A stretch of 64,000 nucleotides of DNA from Clostridium sp. C2-6-12. Lineage in GTDB: Bacteria > Bacillota > Clostridia > Clostridiales > Clostridiaceae. Below the pieces are notes generated by a model. The model was not told the origin of the DNA. It did no database searches and saw nothing but the letters and a program-made list of their open reading frames with translations. The stretch is taken from NCBI RefSeq assembly GCF_009928485.1, contig NZ_JAABNP010000012.1:1-64000 (forward strand). The letters are read 5' to 3'. Every line of letters starts with the position of its first letter. Within the stretch, counting starts at the first letter, position 1. The translations under genes were made by a program, and so were the position numbers. Below are positions 59,764 through 64,000 of the stretch, piece by piece.

Positions 59764-59808
59764 ATAGAAGCCTGTCCGTATCCATATTGGTAGGACAAGC
59801 TTCTGTTT
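59764..59808. terminator. rho-independent terminator between convergent genes
   Basis: AGAAGC-CTGTCC pairs with GGACA-AGCTTCT with a loop of 14 bases, followed by GTTTG. Same base as 56477. Confidence 0.7.
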
Positions 59809-59818
59809 GATAATGAAT

Positions 59819-60037
59819 CTAAGCTACAGTATACTTAGTGATCTTTCTTTCAGTTAGGTGAGCACTTTCCTTTTGAGTAAGAGCACCTGTTGTTGTTAAA
59901 AAGATGTTTTTTGATATAATTGTGTCCATTAAAGCATTTGCTTGTGCTTCAGTAATTGAAGATTTAATTCCAGCTATGCTTAAAGTGGACTTTGCACCTT
60001 TTTCTGTTAAAAAAACCATTTGTAACACATATTCCAT
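59819..60037 (-). CDS. DUF2922 family protein
   Basis: A 72-residue cytosolic protein with the DUF2922 pattern: LQMVFLTEKGAKSTLSIAGI followed by SITEAQANALMDTIISKNIF. The strand-helix composition suggests a small alpha/beta fold. GGAGGTGA precedes the ATG. It is 166 bases downstream of the DUF1659 gene on the same strand, with a structured sequence between. The function is unknown, but DUF2922, DUF1659 and YvrJ genes are commonly neighbours in Firmicutes (recollection of gene context, not checked here). Confidence 0.8.
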   Translation of the reverse strand: MEYVLQMVFLTEKGAKSTLSIAGIKSSITEAQANALMDTIISKNIFLTTTGALTQKESAHLTERKITKYTVA

Positions 60038-60062
60038 TATATTTTCACCTCCATTTTAATTA

Positions 60063-60177
60063 GGGAACCCGAATCTTTGATTTTGTGTGAGTCAGTTAAG
60101 CAGACATCCAAATCTATGATTTGATGATGGTCGCTTACTCTGTGAGTACTCAGCGAACGTATGTGATTCGAGTTTCC
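60063..60177 (-). ncRNA. candidate structured RNA between DUF1659 and DUF2922
   Basis: The outer stem pairs GGAAACTCGAATC with GATTCGGGTTCCC (13 positions, one mismatch and one wobble on the minus strand). Inside lie two hairpins: TCGCT/TACTC paired with GAGTA/AGCGA, and CATC/CAAATC paired with GATTTG/GATG. Together they make a possible three-way junction of about 115 bases in the middle of the transcript. No T run follows, so it is not a simple terminator. The same fold is nearly possible on the plus strand; the minus orientation is chosen because of the flanking genes. Confidence 0.5.
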
Positions 60178-60203
60178 TTATAATATTTTTACAATTAACT
60201 GCA

Positions 60204-60428
60204 TTAAGCCTTGACTAAGTCAGAGCTTACTACTAAAGCTACATTTTTAGAATTTGCTTCTAAAAGATCTTTAATAGCTTCTGCAACATCATAGGCATTT
60301 TGAGGATCTACATCATTTCTCAAATTAGAAAAAGACTTTTTGCTATATACAGGATCCCCAGCCTTATCAGTACCTTTTTGAACTTCAATTGTCATTGAAG
60401 TTCCAGTAGCAACTTTATTTACAGCCAT
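60204..60428 (-). CDS. DUF1659 family protein
   Basis: A 74-residue cytosolic protein with the DUF1659 pattern: MTIEVQKGTDKAGDPVYSKK, then FSNLRNDVDPQNAYDVAEAI and LLEANSKNVALVVSSDLV. The ATG at 60428 has AAAGGAG nine bases upstream; an in-frame TTG at 60437 overlaps it. The shared promoter element lies about 35 bases upstream, and it heads the DUF1659-DUF2922 unit. The function is unknown. Confidence 0.8.
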   Translation of the reverse strand: MAVNKVATGTSMTIEVQKGTDKAGDPVYSKKSFSNLRNDVDPQNAYDVAEAIKDLLEANSKNVALVVSSDLVKA

Positions 60429-60461
60429 ACTTTTCAACTCCTTTCATTTGATTTTCATATA

Positions 60462-60487
60462 GGATATATGTGTGGAAAGGGAAGATT
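60462..60487 (-). promoter_or_regulatory. shared sigma-type promoter element, DUF1659 gene
   Basis: On the minus strand AATCTTC, then CATATATCC at the same spacing as in the sigma and yvrJ elements. Placed to start transcription about 27 bases before the DUF1659 start codon. Confidence 0.6.
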
Positions 60488-60544
60488 ACAGATTGAATTA
60501 CAGATTTTTTTATTATTTAAAGAATTATTTTATTTTTATAAACA

Positions 60545-60553
60545 TGCTATAAT
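60545..60553 (+). promoter_or_regulatory. extended -10 promoter of the VOC gene
   Basis: TGCTATAAT (TATAAT 60548-60553), with an A-rich flank AAACA like the other copies of this -10 type. Confidence 0.45.
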
Positions 60554-60623
60554 TAACCAAAAGATATATTGATATTTTTTAGTTAATTAGTATATTAATT
60601 TAAGTGGAATAGAGGTATAAATA

Positions 60624-61046
60624 ATGATTCAATCAATTGTGCATATTGCTTTAGTGGTGAAAGACTATGATGAAGCAATTGAATTTTATACAAAAAAACT
60701 TCATTTTACATTAGTTGAAGATACATATCAGCCAGAGCAGGAGAAAAGATGGGTAGTAGTATCGCCTCCAGGTTCAAATGGAACAACAATATTACTAGCA
60801 AGAGCATCTAAGCCAGAGCAAGAAGAATTCATAGGAAATCAAGCAGGAGGAAGAGTGTTTCTTTTCTTAGGAACTGATGATTTTTGGCGTGATTATAATG
60901 AAATGATAAAAGTAGGAATAGAATTTGTTAGAGAACCTAAAAGACAGGATTATGGAATAGTTGCAGTATTTAAAGATTTATACGGAAACTTATGGGATTT
61001 AGTTCAATTCAATGAAAATCATCAGATGCTTAGAAGAGTTAGATAA
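60624..61046 (+). CDS. VOC family (glyoxalase/dioxygenase fold) protein
   Basis: A 140-residue protein with the paired beta-alpha-beta modules of the VOC fold: IVHIALVVKDYDEAIEFYTK, then GTTILLARAS, GGRVFLFLGTDDFWRDYNEM and VFKDLYGNLWDLVQF. Metal ligands His (residue 7) and Glu/Gln are in place for a small-molecule-modifying enzyme or a resistance protein. The substrate is unknown. The start has a weak site (GAGG). Confidence 0.8.
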   Translation: MIQSIVHIALVVKDYDEAIEFYTKKLHFTLVEDTYQPEQEKRWVVVSPPGSNGTTILLARASKPEQEEFIGNQAGGRVFLFLGTDDFWRDYNEMIKVGIEFVREPKRQDYGIVAVFKDLYGNLWDLVQFNENHQMLRRVR

Positions 61047-61129
61047 ATATAAATAGAATACTAATTATAAGTTCCAATTGAAACAAAACCAGTAAAAAAT
61101 AGTTGTAAAGATTATTACTATAAATATGA

Positions 61130-61155
61130 AATCTTCAACTTCTCAACATATATCC
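61130..61155 (+). promoter_or_regulatory. shared sigma-type promoter element, yvrJ gene
   Basis: AATCTTC at 61130-61136 and CATATATCC at 61147-61155, with ATATGA following. Aligned without gaps with the DUF1659 element it keeps about 25 of 33 bases, although the flanking genes are unrelated. Confidence 0.6.
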
Positions 61156-61175
61156 AATATGAGGAGGTGAGGATT

Positions 61176-61364
61176 ATGGAAGTAAATGAATTAATAAATC
61201 TAGTAGTTAATAATGGATTTGCTATAGCTGTTGCAGCATATTTGCTAATACGCTTAGAAAAGCAAATTAATAATTTATCTACATCTATTAATAAACTAAA
61301 TACCATAATATCAGCAAAGCTTGGAGTCATTATTGAAAATGATGATTCTGGTAAATGTGCATAG
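61176..61364 (+). CDS. yvrJ: YvrJ family membrane peptide
   Basis: A 62-residue protein. Residues 4-25 (NELINLVVNNGFAIAVAAYL) are one membrane helix with the YvrJ signature NxGFxIAVxxYLLxRxE, followed by an amphipathic helix with Asn and Ser heptads. It is similar in size and form to the UviB/BhlA holin-like peptides. The ATG at 61176 has GAGGAGGTG seven bases upstream. In B. subtilis yvrJ belongs to the SigO-RsoA regulon, which fits the shared promoter element seen here. Confidence 0.8.
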   Translation: MEVNELINLVVNNGFAIAVAAYLLIRLEKQINNLSTSINKLNTIISAKLGVIIENDDSGKCA

Positions 61365-61366
61365 TA

Positions 61367-61405
61367 AAAATGGCAGTAAACATTATGTTTGCTGCCATTT
61401 TTTAT
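61367..61405 (+). terminator. strong rho-independent terminator
   Basis: AAAATGGCAG-AAACA pairs with TGTTT-CTGCCATTTT, followed by TTTAT. Confidence 0.85.
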
Positions 61406-61491
61406 AAAGAATTTTTATTTGAACTTTTCCAATCTGTAATTATCTTTAGAATCTACTGTAATAACTCTGCTTTTAAAAGTCATAGATATTT

Positions 61492-61947
61492 TTACAATAT
61501 TGGTATACAAATTTCACAAAGATGTTTATTTATCATTTTCAATGCATATCGTTCAAGAATAGGCCTTCCAGCATCATACTCATAATTTGCTTTTGCTAAT
61601 TCTGAAAATATCTCTCTCCATGCTTTTTCCATAGCATCAGCTGTATGGTTTATTGTAAATACACAATATCTTCCACCTATGATTTTCCCCAAATTAATAT
61701 TATTATCATCAGCTTTAAATTCCTCTGAAACAACTAAACAAGTATCATAACGACAAGCCTTAGGTTCTGTAAATTCAGGATTATCTTGTGCTATGCCCAA
61801 TATTATTGAGTCTTCATCAATTAAGTCTTTTTCTTTAGCCCAACTTTTTAATTGTTCCATCACTTCTACATTTTGTGGACCATAAGGACCTATTTTTCTA
61901 ATATAAGCAATTTTATATGCTGGTATCATTTCAATATCAATATTCAT
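61492..61947 (-). CDS. GyrI-like small-molecule binding domain protein
   Basis: A 151-residue single GyrI-like domain of the SbmC type: MIPAYKIAYIRKIGPYGPQN, ILGIAQDNPE, CRYDTCLVVSEEF, GGRYCVFTINHTADAMEKAW and CEICIPI. It has no DNA-binding part. Such proteins protect against toxins or act as ligand-binding modules. It is convergent with yvrJ. It is the fifth GyrI-like domain in the window. Confidence 0.8.
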   Translation of the reverse strand: MNIDIEMIPAYKIAYIRKIGPYGPQNVEVMEQLKSWAKEKDLIDEDSIILGIAQDNPEFTEPKACRYDTCLVVSEEFKADDNNINLGKIIGGRYCVFTINHTADAMEKAWREIFSELAKANYEYDAGRPILERYALKMINKHLCEICIPIL

Positions 61948-62192
61948 AACTTACCTTCTTTATTAATAGAGTACATCGATGCCTGAAATCATCATATAAT
62001 GCTTTAAAATGTATTTCAACTTATTTTTTAAAATAGTTTTAATTAAGTGAAAATATCATCTTTACATATGTGATGCATAGTAATAATAAATATTTCTTAT
62101 ATGAGAAATAAAAAATAGTTTTTTACTATGTTGCAGGGCTTTTATTAAAAGATAATTTATGAGGCAAATTTGTTTTTAGGAGGTGCTAGATT

Positions 62193-63089
62193 ATGAGTAA
62201 TTTTATAATTGCAGCAGGTCATACTGCTAGTGGTAATGTTGGATGTGGGGTTATTAATAAACTTGATGAAAGTAATTGTACAAGGGAAATTGGAGCTTTA
62301 GTTGTAGAGTTTCTACGGGAAAAAGGTCATGGAGTTAATTTGCTTAGAATTGATGAGGCGAATAAATACAGCTCAGAAGATTGTTATGTAAGATCAATTC
62401 AAGCAAATCAAATAGCACAAAGTTTAGACATAGAGCTTTATGTTGAAATTCATATTAATGCAGGAGGAGGAACAGGGCCAGAGGTTTGTGTTACAGGTAA
62501 GTCAGAAATAGCAAATCAATATGCCGTTAAGGTTTGTAATGCTTTGGCATGTAGCTTAAATTTACCTAACAGAGGTGCGAAAACAAGAAATCTTATTGTT
62601 CTTAATAAAACTATTATGCCTGCAATCTTAATTGAGTGTTTGTTTGCTGATAGTGAGGATGCAGATAAATATAATGCTGAAGTCATTGCAAGAGCTATTG
62701 TTAATGGATTAGTTGGTGCTGAGAGTTCAAGTGATGGTCAATGGAAATATGGTTGGAATTGTAATTCTATTGGATGGTGGTATTCCCTTGATCCTATAAA
62801 TAAATTTTATTTTACTTTTGATAATGGATGGAAGGAAATTGAGGGTGAGTGGTATATTTTTGATAACAGGGGATATGCTTTGCAAAGTGCCTGGTATTAT
62901 GATGAGGGGTATAAGGCTTGGTATTACTTTGATGAAAGCTGCAAGATGGTTAGAGGGGAGAATGATAAGCCTTTATGGAAGTGGATTGATGGTGGCTGTT
63001 ATGCTTTTGGAGAAGATGGGAGAATGTATAGGGATTGTGTAACTACTGATGGATTTAGCGTTGATGAGAGTGTGGCTTGGATTAAATAG
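62193..63089 (+). CDS. N-acetylmuramoyl-L-alanine amidase with wall-binding repeats
   Basis: A 298-residue endolysin-like enzyme. The zinc amidase domain (Amidase_3, about 1-175) has metal ligands H10 (AAGHTASG), E32 (CTREIG) and H87 (VEIHINAGGG), and catalytic E148 (ILIECLFAD). The C-terminal 110 residues are aromatic repeats (WYIFDNRGYALQSAWYYDEG, cited in 20) of the choline/cell-wall binding type. There is no signal peptide, so export would need a holin or lysis; the YvrJ peptide gene lies 800 bases upstream. GGAGGTG precedes the ATG. Confidence 0.85.
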   Translation: MSNFIIAAGHTASGNVGCGVINKLDESNCTREIGALVVEFLREKGHGVNLLRIDEANKYSSEDCYVRSIQANQIAQSLDIELYVEIHINAGGGTGPEVCVTGKSEIANQYAVKVCNALACSLNLPNRGAKTRNLIVLNKTIMPAILIECLFADSEDADKYNAEVIARAIVNGLVGAESSSDGQWKYGWNCNSIGWWYSLDPINKFYFTFDNGWKEIEGEWYIFDNRGYALQSAWYYDEGYKAWYYFDESCKMVRGENDKPLWKWIDGGCYAFGEDGRMYRDCVTTDGFSVDESVAWIK

Positions 63090-63199
63090 ATTTTATAAGG
63101 ATTTATATGTTGAATTTGTTAAAAAAAAGAATTAATATAAGTTTAATACAGATAATATACTAAAAGTGGGAAATATAACAGTTTAAAAGAGAGGTTTAA

Positions 63200-63856
63200 A
63201 TGAAAGAAAAAGTAATCAGAGTAAAAGGCAAAGGAACAGTTTCAATGGCACCAGATTGCATTGAGATAAATATTAATTTATCAGAAAATTATATAACCTA
63301 TGAACAATCAATGGAAGCAGCAGCTGAATCCTTAGAAGAAATTAGAAAAGTCTTAAAACCTTTAGGTTTTGATAAGAAGGATATAAAGACAACGAATTTT
63401 AACATTAATTCTAAGTTTGATAGCAAAAGAAATAAATCTGGTGATTATGTAAGATACTTTGTGGGATATATTTATAAAAATGATTTAAGTATTGAATTCG
63501 ATAATGATAATAAAAAATTAGGAAAAGTATTATATGCATTATCAAAGTGTAGCTCAAAGCCAGAATTTTCGATTAAGTATAAGATGAAAGATTATTCAAA
63601 TATGAAGGAACTTTTGTTAGAAAGATCAGTGGAAGATGCTAAGAAGAAAGCACTTATAATATCAAAAGCAGCAGGTGTAACACTAGGTGAAATTATAAAT
63701 ATTGATTATAGCTGGAATGATATTAATATATATCATGAAGATAAGGTGTTATATGAAAGTATGAGTTGTTGTGAATCAAGTATTGAAACTATTGATTTGC
63801 AGGCAGAGGATTTATCTACAAGTGATACGGTGACAGTGATTTGGGAAATTGTTTAA
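63200..63856 (+). CDS. SIMPL (DUF541) domain protein
   Basis: A 218-residue protein with the SIMPL pattern: VIRVKGKGTVSMAPDCIEIN, then FNINSKFD and the helix AKKKALIISKAAGVTLGEII. SIMPL proteins often form large rings at or outside the membrane (BP26/YggE type), but this one has no signal peptide, so it is cytosolic. AGAGAGG precedes the ATG. The role is unknown. Confidence 0.75.
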   Translation: MKEKVIRVKGKGTVSMAPDCIEININLSENYITYEQSMEAAAESLEEIRKVLKPLGFDKKDIKTTNFNINSKFDSKRNKSGDYVRYFVGYIYKNDLSIEFDNDNKKLGKVLYALSKCSSKPEFSIKYKMKDYSNMKELLLERSVEDAKKKALIISKAAGVTLGEIINIDYSWNDINIYHEDKVLYESMSCCESSIETIDLQAEDLSTSDTVTVIWEIV

Positions 63857-63985
63857 ATTATTTTCTCAGTTATTTTTACTTTTAGTAACAATAATAAATG
63901 GTACATTAGCAACTATTAAATACAAAAAGGAAAATAAGTTAAATTAATTAATATAAGGATGGAAATGAAAAGAGGGCGGAGAAAA

Positions 63986-64000
63986 ATGGAGATATTAGTA
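63986..64000 (+). CDS. start of a gene that runs out of the window
   Basis: GGGCGGAG is followed after five bases by ATG and MEILV. Only five codons are visible, so nothing can be said of the product. Confidence 0.4.

Noticed and set aside
60063..60075. CCCGAATC and CTCGAATC sequences resembling a tRNA T-arm
   Set aside because: No acceptor stem, D arm or anticodon arm in the right spacing; the pairs fit the outer stem of the structured element better.

Overview
The window looks like an accessory stretch of a mesophilic Clostridium chromosome (Clostridium sensu stricto, C. beijerinckii-like by overall impression). The evidence is the very low GC content, strong AGGAGG ribosome binding sites, frequent TTG and GTG starts, a clostridial-type thiolase (45182-46360), a clostridial T-box leader, and many small GNAT, AraC/GyrI and ferredoxin proteins. 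The species is an inference; no rRNA or tRNA is present to check it.

Layout. 1-5.3 kb is a decayed zone: the 3' end of a group II intron, a metallophosphoesterase, and several broken genes (CXXC membrane protein, alpha/beta hydrolases, signal peptidase fragment, DUF4375, Rpn nuclease). 5.5-10.1 kb carries peptide deformylase, an AraC/GyrI regulator, an EamA-like transporter behind a leader attenuator, an orphan damaged T-box, a methyltransferase and a NADAR protein. A second copy of the attenuator is followed by an almost completely deleted paralogue of the transporter. 10.1-18.9 kb holds an Rrf2-linked FMN protein/ferredoxin pair, a MerR/TipA-like regulator with an internal start, a TetR regulator beside a PEP-utilising phosphotransferase, an AraC regulator, a zinc ribbon and a GNAT. 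19-24.6 kb carries a ROK regulator, PHP phosphatase, sugar acetyltransferase, and an HxlR/Old Yellow Enzyme pair. 24.7-26.4 kb is a cluster of four small beta-sandwich proteins of unknown role.

26.6-44.8 kb is a mixed run of single genes: DUF2268 protease, PadR regulator plus FMN reductase, condensation-like acyltransferase, nucleotidyltransferase, DUF1801, GNATs, AraC and Crp regulators, SDR, Lrp, aldo/keto reductase, a nonsense-interrupted Rpn nuclease and LysR. 45.2-52.8 kb has thiolase, a QueG-like reductase, a TetR regulator with a ferredoxin-nitroreductase, an HXXEE/TetR pair, 3-dehydroquinate synthase and a stand-alone GyrI domain. 53.0-56.3 kb is a phage-type replication module (XRE repressor with three operators, DnaD-like organiser, DnaC-like loader, AbrB).

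56.6-63.9 kb is the most interesting region. It has a group-V/SigO-like sigma factor, DUF2922, DUF1659, a YvrJ-family membrane peptide, and a signal-peptide-less amidase. The sigma gene, the DUF1659 gene and yvrJ share one unusual promoter-like element (AAT-N14-CATATATCC), which suggests a small sigma-driven regulon. A possibly branched, structured sequence sits between DUF1659 and DUF2922. Throughout the window many regulators sit next to a perfect or near-perfect palindrome in their own promoter, and several dispersed intergenic repeat families recur.
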